The translations under genes were made by a program, and so were the position numbers. A stretch of DNA of 64,000 nt from Diphasiastrum complanatum (lineage: Eukaryota > Streptophyta > Lycopodiopsida > Lycopodiales > Lycopodiaceae): positions 19,581,273-19,645,272 of the forward strand of contig CM055114.1 of the NCBI GenBank assembly GCA_029204225.1, read 5' to 3'. A model generated the notes under the pieces. It ran no database searches and had not been told where the DNA came from. It was given only the letters and a program-made list of their open reading frames with translations. This document shows positions 45,162-60,300 of the stretch, piece after piece. Position 1 is the stretch's first letter. Every line of letters begins with the position of its first letter.

Positions 45162-47944
45162 GACTATTCAAACTCAACATAAATGAACTAAAATGATTAG
45201 GCCTACCCTCCACACGTGGGGAAACATGTTCCACACACGTGAGATTTACATATGTACATGAAAGTATAAACTAATCATGCTAGATTTTGCAAAATCGTCA
45301 TAATATAGATTTACACAAAGATCTAAATGATCAATTTAGCTATACATGAGATACAAATAGGAGGGTAGCAACAAAATTCATGTATGCTAAGGTTGTAAAT
45401 TTTTGTTCCAACACATGATGCAAGTAGGATACTTATACAAAAATATGTGTGAGAGTGAAAATACAAAACTTTGAAACGTCACAAATGTGTTTCTAATAAC
45501 TATCATTGCAGTTCTATTCTAGCTCTAAATGCAAAGCTTCAAAATGTGATAACAAAGCTCTTCGATTTGTAGCCCATCATAACTATATCGACACAAATAA
45601 AGTGCATATGTTGTGACCACATAATTTGTATTAACATCCTTAGAACAATGTCAACGTTGTACCTCAATATGTAGCACGAAGCTCCCAAATATCAAAACTT
45701 GTGGGCTTTGAGGTGTTGCTTTACGTGCAAACTGTGATTTGCAGAGCACTCACCTAACTCAACTACAATAACGAACTCCGAGTCATATTTTCATGACCTT
45801 CGCTTTTATAAAAAGATAATTAAGTGTCCTTGTTTGCTCTATTGAATTTTGTGTAATATTGTTCCAAGTCTATCTAAAAATAAGCACAAGACATGCATAT
45901 TAAGAGTACTCAATTGGCAACAAAAAATTACAAAAAGAATCAAGCTCACAAGATTTTAGTTAATGTGATACACAAACTCATAGTTAAAGTCAAACTTGAG
46001 CTTTTTTTGTGCTTTCTAAAAAACATTCATAGAATAATATATCTCTTGCTAATAATTGAAATTATGTTGATTAATAATAAGTATTCACAATATTAAACAT
46101 GCTCTTTGAATTGAAGTATCCTTGTAGATTCTACTTTTCCTTCTCCTATGTGTTACTATTTCTTCTATATGCTTTAAACATCAGAGGGTTCACTTGAAAT
46201 CAAGAACAATTTCGTATAACATTGAGTTCAATTAGAAATGGCATTATTTTAAATTAAAAGGACAAATTTCAATGAAAGATAATCACCTTATTTCCTTGTG
46301 GAAATTACAAATGTTTTCAACAGTCTTCTATAGTACTTGTTAGTGTGAGTTTAATGGCCTAATGAATGTATCTATTGAAAACTCAAAAGTTGTCAAAGAG
46401 GAAGAGTTGCAAAGCTTCAAAATAAACATGATTTACAAGACTTATGAGCACATTCTATTTTGAAAGTACACTGTGATATGACCTTGACTTAAAGCCTTGT
46501 TTTATCATTTTCTTCAAAATTGCATGCTCAATGACATGCAATTTGGTTGAAATTTTCACACAGATTCTTTTGGACGTTAAAGAGTTAAATTCTTATCATT
46601 GGACCAAAAAGTGCTAGGCAAACCTATGTCAAGTGAATGAAGCCTGCATTAGGAAAAACAACTATGATTGTGATTATGTGCTCTTTCAAACTTATAAAAC
46701 TGGCTTAGTTTGACAACCTAGTATTCCCAACCTCTTAGTGTAACCTATATTACCAGCTATGTACTTAGGTTTTACGTGAAGGATAGGAGCTTGCATTAGT
46801 GCAATAGATGTTGATCTTAGCATTAAAGGACCAGCTGTTTTAAATCATTTCCCAAGAGCCAAAATTACAAGGTTGTGCATTATTATGCACTAAGTAAGTA
46901 CGATCACAAGCTATTAGTATTAAGATGTCGAGGCACATTTTCGGCTATGAGATAAATTCACTCCAAAGATCTAACCCTTGTTGGAAAATCTAACCCCTTA
47001 CAACCATCAACAATTCAGAACATCTGGCCTCCCAATCATATTCAAAGCAAGTCAATTTTCAAACATTTTTCTGTTATGTCGTTCCAAGGATATGGAGGTT
47101 TCAAATAACAAAGACTTTGCAAAAAAAGAGAATATGCTAACCAGGCCTCAATCGTACTTCAGAGCAACATGGTTATTGATTAAACACAGTCAAACTTTTT
47201 CTAAAAGGACAACCATGTATATGTTCATAGTGAGTCCCAGAAGTCAATGAGCTCAAGGCTACTTCATGTTAAATGTATGGCAACCTAAACTCTTATATGA
47301 TTTATTTCCTTCAAAAATACTAGCAACTGCATACAATTCCTGTAAGCCTTGCTCTCATTGTCAAGCAAACATGCTCGTGAGGCAAGAATATTTAATTAGG
47401 AGGTCAATCTAAAGTACGCTAAGCTGGTCAAAGAAAAAAGCTTACTACATAGTTTATTAGCTTCAGGGTGAACTTTGTTCTCACTTGCAGAGCACATCAT
47501 TTTTATCAGAAAATGTGCTCCTACCTCTCAAGGACAGGCTGCCCCTAATAGGTCAACAAGGTTGTTCAAAAAGGTCGACTACATAACTTGCACTCTTGTT
47601 AAAATTCAATGGAATGATCAAAAGATGGGCTATGACAAACACATTAACCAGCAATTGGCACAAGAAATAAGTGAATCTTTATACAGACTGCATGTGTCAA
47701 GTATCACGACAAACAGCTCTATTTACAACCTGCAGCTGATTTGATCGTTTTTTGAGAAGCAGCTCTTGAGTTCACCTAGTTGCTTTCCATGTGGAATTTC
47801 TTAACTGTAATACAAACTTTAGGCCACTAAAATGACAGGTCCTAACTTTATTATCTTGAACTGCTGACACTTCAAACACTTTAGAAAAACTTCATATCAT
47901 TTCGTGAATGATTGAAATACAAAAATGAAGTACCTATAAGGTTC
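45162..47944. other. Gene-free AT-rich stretch downstream of UGT80
   Basis: Only short open stretches without motifs are present. No repeat edge, RNA gene or exon was recognised. Confidence 0.5.
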
Positions 47945-48375
47945 TACTTCCATGGCATAATCCCTTTGCACCTTCTATAACAGTGCATTCTTTCTAAAAG
48001 ACCCACAAACTCTTTGCATCTTGAAAAATAAACAGTCCCTGTGATGTGTTAGGAAAGGTCATGAAAAGAATTGACCTCCATTTTCTTGCTGTATGCATTG
48101 TGCCGTTACATCTGCTCTCCTTTCACCCCAGAAACACCACCAGTCAGGCAGTATGGAATCCCTTTGCACCCTCAATAACAACACATTCTTTTCAATAGCC
48201 CCAAGAAAAAGTTAAATGGAGTTGGTGAAGATGGCAGCACTCGCAGTTGTGACGTCTTGGGAAAGTGTTTATGAAAAGAATTAACAGCTCCTGAAACTCC
48301 ATTTTCTTGCTCTATGCATTGTGCCATTTCATGTGCTCTCCTTTTAACCTGGAAACACAACCAGTGAAGCAGAAT
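47945..48375 (-). repeat. Tandem duplication covering the last UGT80 exon
   Basis: Copy 1 (47945-48156) and copy 2 (48157-48375) share AATCCCTTTGCACC (47959 and 48157), ATGAAAAGAATT, CTCCATTTTCTTGCT and GAAACAC-ACCAGT. The offset changes from 198 to 221 bp because of small indels. Copy 2 holds the real last exon. Copy 1, downstream, is a decayed version with an early stop on the minus strand. Confidence 0.8.
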
Positions 48376-51300
48376 GGCTGGTATTCTAATTTTTGAGAGA
48401 GAGTGACAATAAAAAACTTTTCCTTCGACTAGACAGTTCAGTAATGTTTAGATTGTAAAAAGTAACTTCACTAAGTACCTCTGGCTCCAACATGAACTGG
48501 ATTGCTGCAACAAGCCTTTCTACTGATAAGTGCCCAATAGGAATTGGAGCTGGACCAACACCTTTGGAATGAACTCGTTCACTCCAGAAAAGCTGATCTC
48601 CAAAGAATGGTATTATTGTTGTCGGACACTGCATTTAACGACAATGGTGTTCCATGTGTGACATTAACATCTTTCCCAACTAATATCACATGACACGAAA
48701 ATGTGCTACAGAGCAATTGGTGAGATCATTCTAATTTTTGGAAGGACCATCTTAGAATTCTTCAATTTTCACCATATATTTCATTTAGTAAATTATAGAA
48801 GCACTTTTTTCTTAAAGAGTGCAAACATTCTTCCTATGTGGTGCTTCATTAGATTTACATGGAGAGAATCCTTAATTCAAGAGATTGCAATGGTCACCAG
48901 ATACTAGCACACAACGAGCATACATCTACCAAAAATAGGTGAATAGTCAGATCAGAAAGTTACTCTAACTTTGATGAGGCTCTCGACAAATACCAAAAAT
49001 TGCTTAGCCTTCTGACAACTTAGGACAAATTCAAGAAAGCAGATGGCCAAAAATAGTAGCCTCTTAAGAAGAATGAACAACATATCCAGATTGCAAATTC
49101 AAGCTAAGAATGAATTGACACCAATTTATCTTAAGGATCAGGAAGATTGCCTGTTGTTGTTTCAAAACCACAAAGCATTTTTCCTTTCAAACTTTGTTAA
49201 ATTAAAAAGAAAGGCATCATATTTTAGTTCAGTGAAGTGTAAAGAAGCCAATTGAGTTAGGAGAGTACGGCAGCTCTAAGCCCAGCAGCTGTTGTACCAG
49301 CTCCACCATGATGTACCTGACAAGAGACAGGTACTTGTTCAAATAATGCAGTCATTGTAAGCTCACCTTTCTGATAAGTGTGACACAACAAAGCTAAACA
49401 GTCACAATCTTCTAGTTCAGAAATTCAGCTTCAACTAACAGTAGCTCTACAACCAATCTATTGAACATCTGAAAAAGCTACACCACGGTTCACAGTAGGC
49501 CAATCATGAAAGACCTCTCTATTTTATTCAACAGTTAGCATGTATGTGCTCCAATAGAACTGCATTGTTAAGAATGCCTTGGCACCTAGAGAAGTTATTC
49601 AGACCCAGAAATGCAAAAACAAGACTCTAACTGATGATTCTATTTGATAACAAAGAAAGAAAACAAAGTACACTAATAGCAAAATTCTACAGGAACCACA
49701 GGTTGGACTGACTAAGTATAAAAGAAAGGCTGCAACCTTGAATGCATGAACAATATGCAAGGTGAATGCCTTTCACTAGTAACAATTCAAAGTCATTAAC
49801 TTCCTCAAAGACTTAGAACTGTTTGGTGGTTTGATATAACAAAATGAGTAACTTATTGGACAATTCCAAAAGCCAACATTTGAAGTGTTTCTAAAACAGA
49901 CGGTCACCAAACAATTGTGGAAAGATCCATCAAAGAGACAAATGCAGAGCAGTTCCAGTACAATGCCAGATCACATTGAATCATAGTTCCCAGGAACAGT
50001 TCCGTGCTGTTCCTAGAGGACCTAAGGAAGGGTTCCTTAGGTATATTAAAAAAAAGGTAGCCCCCCCATTAAAATTTGTAGACAATAAGATGCCAAGCGA
50101 TATGTTAACTGGATTCATGATAACATGGTGGAGATTTTTTATTTAACAAGAGCTGCGGCCTGCTTGAGAATTTCATAGAAACCTCAAGTTTATACTAGTT
50201 TCAAAGATTTTCCCACACTATGTTTGGAAGCAGCCACAGAACAATTTCTATGTCAATCTGGATAATGTTGATCATATGCATAGGTACTTGTTTGAAAGAA
50301 AAATTGTCTCCAGGCATCATTCCATACGTATGAAACTAAACGCATTCTACATAGACGAAACAAGTTGATGGAATAAAGTTTCAGACCAAAATTTTTAGCC
50401 TACAGAAAACCTTCAGTACAGAATGACACTCTCAACAAACCTATATTGTACAAATTGAAACTACAATCATATGGAAGATCATTCTACCCTATTGGTGCTC
50501 ATAACGTCATCTGTATCCACTTTGTTGGTTTCCTTCTACATTGTTTTGGTAGCACGATACATACATTTTGCATAGCAAGCCAAAGGCTCTTTTACGGAAC
50601 AAGAAGATTACTATTTCAGCAAAGGTTCTTAAGACTTTAAATAGGAAGGAGTAACTTTTGCTTTTACAAAGTTTTCATGTGGACTTACACTTTCTAAGAG
50701 CTCAAATAGCTCAAAGAAAGTGTCCATGAAAATGACAGCAAATCTATGTCATGATTCAGAAATTTAGACATTTAAATGTACAAGATTTTGCTTTTCAATT
50801 TCCCAATGCTTACACTAAGCATCGTTAATAGACAAAAACCCCAAGAATATTTTAAGTCCATAAGTTTATGAACCGAAATGCTCCCATTTACAACATAATC
50901 CAAAAAAAGAATAACACCGAGCAAGCAAATGTTAGATTCTTACCACTGCAACGCATTGAGGGAATAACCAATCATGAGGACAATTTTCGATGAGGTACAC
51001 AAAATTGGATGGAAGGGCAGCTGCAAAATTTAGGAAAACAAGCCTAGGTTAGTTACAAGAACAAAGAAGCTTGAAATTCCTGATCAACTAGGGCATCATG
51101 TCATTATACTAGTCCATGACTCCAATCAGCCACTTCACTATTGATACACATACTTGCATAATAGCAACAATACAAACAATGCTTTCCATGACACTTTATC
51201 TGGATTTTACGAATAGGTAGTTTTGTATTTATCCAATTACACTTCAAACAAAACATGTGGGAGCACAACATAGATGCATCAAAACGGAGTTCAAAGTGAA

Positions 51301-54300
51301 TAAAACCCTACAAGCAATAGCAATGAGTTCTCCCACTGAGAACTCAACTAGTGCCAATAAGCATAAAATGAAAGTGAATAATAAGCACCCTTAGGCCTCT
51401 ACACCAAACAAGCAGTTTTCCTCGATCACTGTCGTGGGGTAGTGTGGACCCTTCCCCTTTTAGGACTTTTTGACAAGACCAATACCGCGCCAGAAATACC
51501 CCTAACATTGGTGCGTCTGCCAAGAGTCAACTTGAAAATGACCTATCATTGTTGGGAGGTAGTTACTCACCGTACAGTAGACAAGTAGCCAAGGTCACAT
51601 CCCATTGTCCTAGGTTACAAAACTTACCCAACTAAGATGACCTTGTCCTACCACTCTATTTGACTGTCAACCTACCAAGAGAGTTGATAGAACGAAAATA
51701 CAATATACAATTGACCTGGGTTGGACACAGTCTAACCCGCCAGATGCTTAACATTGGTGTCGGGAGCCCGACATCTAGAAGACCAAGATGTTGGTGGTGT
51801 ACAGTTTGCATTCTATTTTGTCTTTGTTGAGGAAATGTTTGATGGTGTTCCCCCATCCTATCTCTAATACCATGTGGGAAATATGTGGAGATGTTGCTTC
51901 GCACTCTATATTATGCAACAACTTAACCCACCCATACTGGATCCAACACACAATCAATGGAAACCTTTATTGAAATAATAGCACAATAGACAAGTACAAG
52001 ACCTTGATAAGCTTCGTAGACTGTGGAGGCATTGGCTTTTTCCTTGATAGATTCAATATGGTGCTCAATTTGACAAAAACACAAATTATGGTGGGGTGTA
52101 TTTATACTTTCCCCCAAGCACCTCAAAAGGACCCCCTATAGTAGCTACTAGGACCACCCTACTTGTTTATGGCAACACTGGGCTATAAAGAGTTCCTCTC
52201 ATTATGACCAGAAAGGTACAATTATGTGTACATTAACATTTAAAGTACATGGAATGGGAGGAAGTACTAAATTGACATTACATTCTAATAACATAAATGC
52301 ATGCTAGATTGCAAATTGTGAGTCACATTACCTTATGACACATATATACGCTATAGAGAAAACGAAACCTATATATATTTGAATTAACACACATGCCCAT
52401 AAATCTTCACACACGTGTGTATGTATCAACTTATTCTAGAAGCTTCTATATAAATTTAATAAGCATATAATCTTTAAAAAGATGATACTTTTACGGCATA
52501 TATAGATGTACGATATAATCTATCTATATATCTTTGATGTAGCTAGCGTTCGGGAATGCGATCCAGAATCCATATTAGGGTTTTCGAATAACTGTGTTTA
52601 TTTTTGAGTTTTTCTCAATAAAAGAAAAAGTGATCTAGCACTATTTGGATCGCCACATTTCAAAACACAAATGTAGAGGATCGCGATTTACTACACAATA
52701 TACTATAGTTAATCAAAAATTTGCGTTTAGATGAGTATAGTTGAATATAGCATAATTGTAAAGCTTGAATATAATCACTTTACATGCATCCATTATTGCA
52801 TAGGATTGCACATTATTTTGTGATAGGAATATGTAGGGTACCATTCCTAAGGAATGATTGTTACGTTCCCGTTCCATTCCTTAAGGATTTGTTTTTTGGG
52901 TACGGTTCTGTTCCAATTTAGTAATGGTTCTCGTACTAGGAAAAAAAAAAGAAAAAAGAAAAAAAACTTTTATACTTGATTTCATGATCTATTTTTTCAT
53001 GTTGATACAATTTGCTTAAAACTTTTAAGCTGTTTGTTTTTGGAACTTTTTGGGCTGTAGAATTTTGGTTGAAAATGGTGTAATGCTTTGTAAGCTTTCT
53101 TTATGTTTTGGATCCCTAATCATTATCTTGGCAAATTAAAGCATGGTCTACATGATGTTATGTACCAATCTATACTCCGCAAAGTGGGGTTGTTCTAATA
53201 TACCTACGTACTATGACTTATGAAGGTCTGAGAGCATGTTCCTAAGTTTCTCATCTTGTTCCCATTCTTGGCAGTTCCCAAGTTCATCCGTAAAAGAAGG
53301 GTTTCAGGTTCCTATTCCTATTCATATCAAAGCGTAAGTTCCTAAGTCCATGTGTAGAAAATTAAAAAGTTTCTATTAATGTTCATGTTCGTGTTGAACC
53401 TAGGTTCCGTTCCTATTCTTGTTCCTATTTCTGTTCTTGTTCTTGTTCCTATTCCTATTCATGTTCCTAAGCATCTTTAACTTAGGTTCCAACTTAGGAA
53501 TAGGAACAAGAACATAAACCTGCAAAAAAGCCTTTTTTAGGAATCCCAAAAACAATAATTTTTTTTTCTAGATAGATTTATCCACACTAGAGTTATTTTT
53601 CAAATAATAGGTTTTTTTTAGTGTTATTTATTTATTTTTATTTTGATTTTTCAGGAACAGTTCTACACCGTTCCTAGGAACTATGTCACATACAACATCA
53701 TGTTTAATGGTTCTTAAGAGTGGTGTGTAAAAGGCTTTATAATTTTTTTTAATGCCAAAAGGCACATCTGAAAAATGATAAATACTTTTTTTCCAAAAAC
53801 AAACTAGTAGATAAAAGGATTACACTAGGAAGACTAAGCAAATATCTGCCCTACTCTCATGATAGGTAGATTTGAGAGATGATACAATGGAATGTAGTGT
53901 ACCTAAAGCTATATAGCAACAAAGCCAAACATTTTGGAGTCTTAAGATATAAATTTTTCCCATTTATTGACATAATCAAAACATGCAGCATGGCATAACA
54001 AAAGTACACAACAAACCCATGATCATATGATAGTCTCCTACAAAAATCATGAGTTTGTTGTCTACTTTTGTTATGGGATCCTACAAGGGTAGACAACAAA
54101 CTTATGATCATATGAAAATCTCCTACAAAGATTATATGAGTTTAGATCAATAGTGCATCACCATTTTACCAGGTGTAAAGGCTAGAAATAAGACCATTGC
54201 CCTACACAAAAAATGCCCATGGCGCCTTGTAGTATAAAGGGCATCATGCCCATAAGGGCCATGGCCTATCAACATACACTGAACTATAGACAAAAGAGAT

Positions 54301-57300
54301 GCACACATATACATAGTCTTTCAAAATAACTATCTAACTTCTTGACTATTGACTATCCAACTTCATGACTATTGACTATCAAACTTCATGACCATTGACT
54401 ATCCAATTTCTATGACTATCTAACTTTCTATAAGTTACATAGAAAGAATAAGGTACCTCCAGATGTCAAGTTGGGGTACATAATGTCACAATTAGGCCTA
54501 GTGGACCCACGAGTCCCTACCAAGTTAAGTTCATACTAACTTAGCTAACTCTAAGTTTAGTAGGCCTAATAGAGATAAATAACCATGGTTACACAACTAT
54601 GACATATGTCCAGAGGGAGTCAACAAAATATTTCACATTTTGCTAAAGGGTGAAAGCCTCAATGTTGAGCTTCACACTGTTTGGGCTTTCTCTACTTATA
54701 CTATTCAAAAGCCTGTCAGATACCTTACCAAATGGTCTTTGACCCTACTAGTGACCATCTGACTTATGGTAGTGAACCCAAATTGATTGTATTTTGGTGG
54801 TCTTAATGAACAGAGAGGATCCAAGTATATTACGATATCAAGGACGTGCCCTGACTACATGTCCATAACTCTCCCCTATTGACAAAACATTCTCTCAATC
54901 ATATTGGCAATATGCGGAAAAGATAAATATACTAAAATGAACAACAATGGTAAATATAGATGTCCTATACCAAACAACAAAGATACATATGTTGAATGAG
55001 TAACGATAAAGTATAAATGTCAAACTATAAGCCACAACACAAATGGGATAACTATAACCATCAATGTTTTCTAAATGATGATATAAGATTTTGGTCAAGT
55101 TATATGGATAGATCAAAGGACGGCATTGTGATGACCATCATAGACAAAGCGTTTGACAAAAATTGAAAACAATCACGTACTATCAAAATCATACAAATGA
55201 AGCGTGCCAACTAAGAGAATCAATGGCTAAAGAATTTCATATCAAAATCATTGTTACCAATGTATGGACAAATAGTACCATCTATGACAACACATCATGG
55301 CTCAGAAAGTTGTTGCAATACTAGTGGAATGACCATTTTCATGACCGACACTATAATACATTGATGATCCTGCACACCTTGTCATTGTATTAATTCACCA
55401 AAAATACCAAAAGAAGTAGCAACATGCACCCATTGTGTAAAGCATGGAAAAGAATGTTGTGAATACCAATTCTCCCAACGTGTGATTATAACGCTTAAGC
55501 CATATTCCACTAAAAGGATTTTTCCCACATGTGCCTAAGAACTCTGATGCCAAATATCAACGGAAGAATGTTGCTACCAAATGCTACTGCCATTGTGTGC
55601 CACAAGAAGTCCATTTCCACATACAAGTGAAGGAACTCTGCTAGAATGTACCAACATAATTATGCTACAAATAAAGGAATAACATGCCACAAAAATCAGC
55701 TCACCTCACTTCACTGTGTCACTTTTCCATGGGACAATAGAAATATTAGTAATAGGCACTCCATAGGAAATGCATCCCAAATAGGAATGCCACCTAGCAG
55801 TAGATAGGAGTGATAATTCACAAACATCCTAGGCTATTTAAAGGGACCATGGAATGCCAGGTCGTATGAGTAGGAATAAGCTCTAAAAATGCATAACATT
55901 TAACAATAGAAATAGTTGGTTCTATTCAACACTATGATGCAGAAATAGTCCCCTCAAAAGAACCAAATGATTCACTAGATCCATTACCCCAAAGCCCCTT
56001 GTCCTAAACCAAAAACCCAAACTCCTTACCCCAAATACCAAGCCCCATATCCTAAGAATGAATAATAGATCCAAGAGGGACAACAAAAAAAGATACATGT
56101 TTATAATGGAAGGGTGTACCTCCTTACATGAAGGTATCATGAAAAATTCTCAACTTCAATGTTTGTATTGTGGTGAGTTTGTTCATTGTGCAAATGAATG
56201 CTTTATGAGGCATGGAGTTAAAACCAAGGGTTTTTGTAATCAAATCAAGAGCACTAAATATGTTAGTGATTGCACTCCCAACGATGGTGGTGATTTGGTT
56301 TGCTTTATATGAGACATGATTAGCCTTGGAAGTTTTTGACCAAATGAGGAGCTTTTGTAAAACTCCTAAAATTATCTTGTAGAAAAATCAACAAAGGAAC
56401 ACATACGTCTATTTGCATTCAAAGTGCCAAAGAGGAGTTGATTGAACTCATGAACTGTATAGGGTCTTTGCCCTCATGGACACGTCATGACTACTTTGAA
56501 TATGCATGTACCTCTTCACAACAATCATCTGGCTCAATTATAACATTTTCATCGAAAGCAAGACTGTATTCTCCAAACTAATGAATAATTGTGCTTGTGC
56601 ATTCTATACCTACTCATATGTATCAGAAACATTTGCCCACACCTCATATGACTCAACATTTTGATTGTGTCGATACCTCATCTATTATATTCAAAATCCA
56701 ATGACTATGTACTCTATCTTAGATATGTTGGAAATTGGAATCTAGATTGTAGATATCATTGCCTCAATTATAGATACAAGAGTAGAAAACAGAGGCAGCC
56801 ACTTAAAAATTGAACCGGACAATGCTCTCATCCAACTGCACTGCACATGTAACCATGATCAACCTCAAGAAATGAATAAAGAATTTAATATTTTATCGGA
56901 CAAAATAGAGGGAGTTTTATTGATTCGGTAGCTTTCCAACTAGCCTTTCATCACGTACTACTAACTCCGACACAAATGCTTGACTCTCTTGAGAAAGGGA
57001 TGTGACTTCTTGCGATTTTGCAGATAAAATACTTGAATCTGTTGATGGCCTCCGCCTCAATACCACGGTGAGCTATTGTTACTTTTTCTTATTTCACTAC
57101 TGACCTGCACTAATTTTCCATCCTAGGTGTTCGTGACGAAATACTCCAGCTGAGATGACTAAACTGCACTATAAAACTTATTAGACTTGATCATGGAGCT
57201 AAACTCTAAAAGCAGCCTCCTAGTTCTGGAAGTGCTCTTCACGTTCATGAAGCGGTTGATGGGAATGATTTTGGGTTATATGTTTACACAAGATTGTTGA

Positions 57301-60300
57301 GTTGCCTGCGCTGCCATGCTAAGGCATATTGTCATGCATAGCTGAATACACCACGTTGGTTGTGGTCAAACTGGACCCGGATCCTACAAAGAGTTCGTGT
57401 TTTTGGCAAAGAGCTCACTGCATTTGATAACACAGGCAGCAAACATTCTTTTACTAGCAGTCATAATTTGTCCTATATCCATGTTGTTCATGAGGATACA
57501 CCTCACTCTTCATGAGTGGAGGTTGCTACTTCTCATAATACTAGAGTATAAGATACTACAATTTATCCAGTATAGATTGGTGACTTTAAACATTGTGTCT
57601 ACATCACTTCTATCTATCGAGACGTATGTATCATTCCTAGATTAGATAGGTTTACCTCGTTGGGAGAGAGAACTTTGAGCTTGGCATAGATGGACGATAA
57701 CATACATTTCAGGGCATAGACTCGCAATACGGTTGTCAACTTATGTCTCTTAAGTAGCTTCGGAGGGACCTCTCCTCAACATACATTGATGATTGCATCA
57801 TGAGACAAAGATACATCTGGCTTCAGAAGTTTCATACATCTCTTATGCTATAGACAGTTAAAGATTTATTGTAGTGGTATCAAAATGTTTTTGATGAGCC
57901 ACAAACATTACCTTGTTGAGGGGCATTAATAATTTGGGGCCCTGAGATGGTATGTTTACATGTTCACTATGTTTGGATCCCTGGGACCTTATTTGTAGTA
58001 ATGAGATAAGACTAGGTATTTTGAGTTATGGTCTCATTGAGCCTGGGGCTATGTCAGCCTTAAACATAATGATACTTCCAAGAAGGTTCCCTAGAGGCCT
58101 CCAAATACTATAAGTAGGAGCACCTCATAGCACATCATGGTTGATTAATGGCAGTTCCTTTGAGAGGAAAGTTTGTGATCCACTTCATGCTCAGCTTATT
58201 GTTGATTGTATGTTGATCTTAGTTGGACATTGTTCTACAGTCACAGTTTGTTATCTGCTATGTCATATGTGATGCTTTATGTGCTGTCTTGTTCATAACT
58301 AAGCCTAAAAAAGTCGTGTACTCCAGGATAGAGGCCTGAAATCAGAACTTCTAACATACATATTTTCTGACATTTTGAAACAAAGTGCAACTTAAAAGCA
58401 TAACAAAGATTTTAGGATAGTTCTGGACCTTGCTTTTGAGAATTGTAATAAATTTCTATCAGATCTGTGAATATCTCCCTTTCAAATCACCTTTATGCTT
58501 GGTTTGCACTCATCATCAGTCCCTTCTATGAAAAAAGTTGATACTGATCATTGAACTCTTTACAAAAAAGTTGAGGCTGATCATTGATCTCTTTATACCA
58601 ACAACATGTTACTTGGTACCTCAGCTCACTGATGAGAAAAACATGAGCGATAGAATAAAGAAGTTTAAGAATGCGAAACTTAAATCAGGTGTTCTGGGAT
58701 CATTAAGAACATACATAACCTGGACGATTTACTTACATGTTCCCATCCCTCCCCATCCCTTGTCAATGATCCCTCGCTGATGTGTTTGTTGAAGAGCTTC
58801 CACTATGATTTCTGTCATGCCTTGTGGATCTTCAAGTGGCTGCACAAAAGTCACTGATTCATAATGTTGTTAAAATAAAACTTGATAGACCATCATCTTG
58901 CAGGTATGAAGGCTAATGGTCAAAACATGACTATTGAAGAAATCTTATTTGGAATGACAAGAGGTAATATCTAAGACTAGGTGCAACATGACAGATGACT
59001 TGATAGACATTTGAAATCATCTAGCACATTGTAATTTCTTTTTCAAGAGGATCAGAAGGGTTTTTTTTTAATAACCAATACCATCGATAGAAAAGGTCCT
59101 CATTATCCTTTCACAATCACACGGTTACTACCTTGACGTTCCTAACTAATCAGACTGTGCTTACGTAAAATGACAATGTGCAACAGCAGTACTAGATCTA
59201 GCATAGCTAGAAACATATATTGAACGGCTGTTCAGAAAAAATGTTAGTATTCAAAAGGCTGCTGTAGGATAAGCCATACCCTTCACAAAGTTTCATGGTA
59301 CCAACCATAGATAGCTAAGATCAAAAGAATAAACACGTATGGCATACCAGTTAGAGAGGTTTCACTTTAGAGGATGCCATTAGGCACTCTCTCCAGCTTT
59401 TTCTGTGCAGCAACGGAGCTTTCCAGACATGGCAAAACACTCTTAAAATCTGAAGAATATGTTTCTCTAGTTAAGGACGATGTAGAATTGAAAAGAAACT
59501 CTGTAAAAGCAAACTGACAAGTAACATTAACTCCACTGCTCTAATTTCCTGCAGTTGATTTTTCAATTTCTCTCCCCATCCTGTTCACCTTTTCTATTAC
59601 CCAATAGCAACCTTTTGCTCCATGAGGTTTCAACACCATTCTGGGGTGCAAACAAGATGATTGTCCTGATTTTGGCCTTGTGTGTGAAGAAGACTTGAAA
59701 CACCAATGTAGCATAGAAAAGGAGTAAAGAGATGGAGATACAAATAAATAAGCTATGCTTTTCTTGATCTACACTTCAAACTGAGTTTTATCTTGTTCCA
59801 CGTTCTTTTTCTTCTTTGATTTTAACATACCATCATTTAATAGCATGATTCTATTTAGATCGGGTTGTTTCTTTGGTGAGATAGAGAATTTTCAATTGAA
59901 TAAAAAAAGTAAAGATTATTATTGGGTGTTGGATCAAGGACATTGACATAATGTTACATTCCAAACGCTAAACACATTTTTTTCTTTTGCCTGGGGTTGT
60001 AGTAGATGCAGCTCTGGTACAGTAACTTATAACCTTTTGCGCATCTCATCCATGGTTTGATGAAGCAGAATCTTAGTCTTTTGGCAGCTAGGTCATGCAA
60101 TTCTCCGTTCCAACACAAACTATAATCTTTCCTTGACATGGTATTGTAGTAGATGCAGCCAAATGCTATTACTCAGGGAGAAGGCTTTAGGTAATTAGCA
60201 AAATTTAGAGTCGTCAAGAGATTTGGCACTGCTTTGAGGAATTGTAATTATAAGCACCCCTCAACTCTCAATCATATTTGGTCCTTAACATTGATACCAT

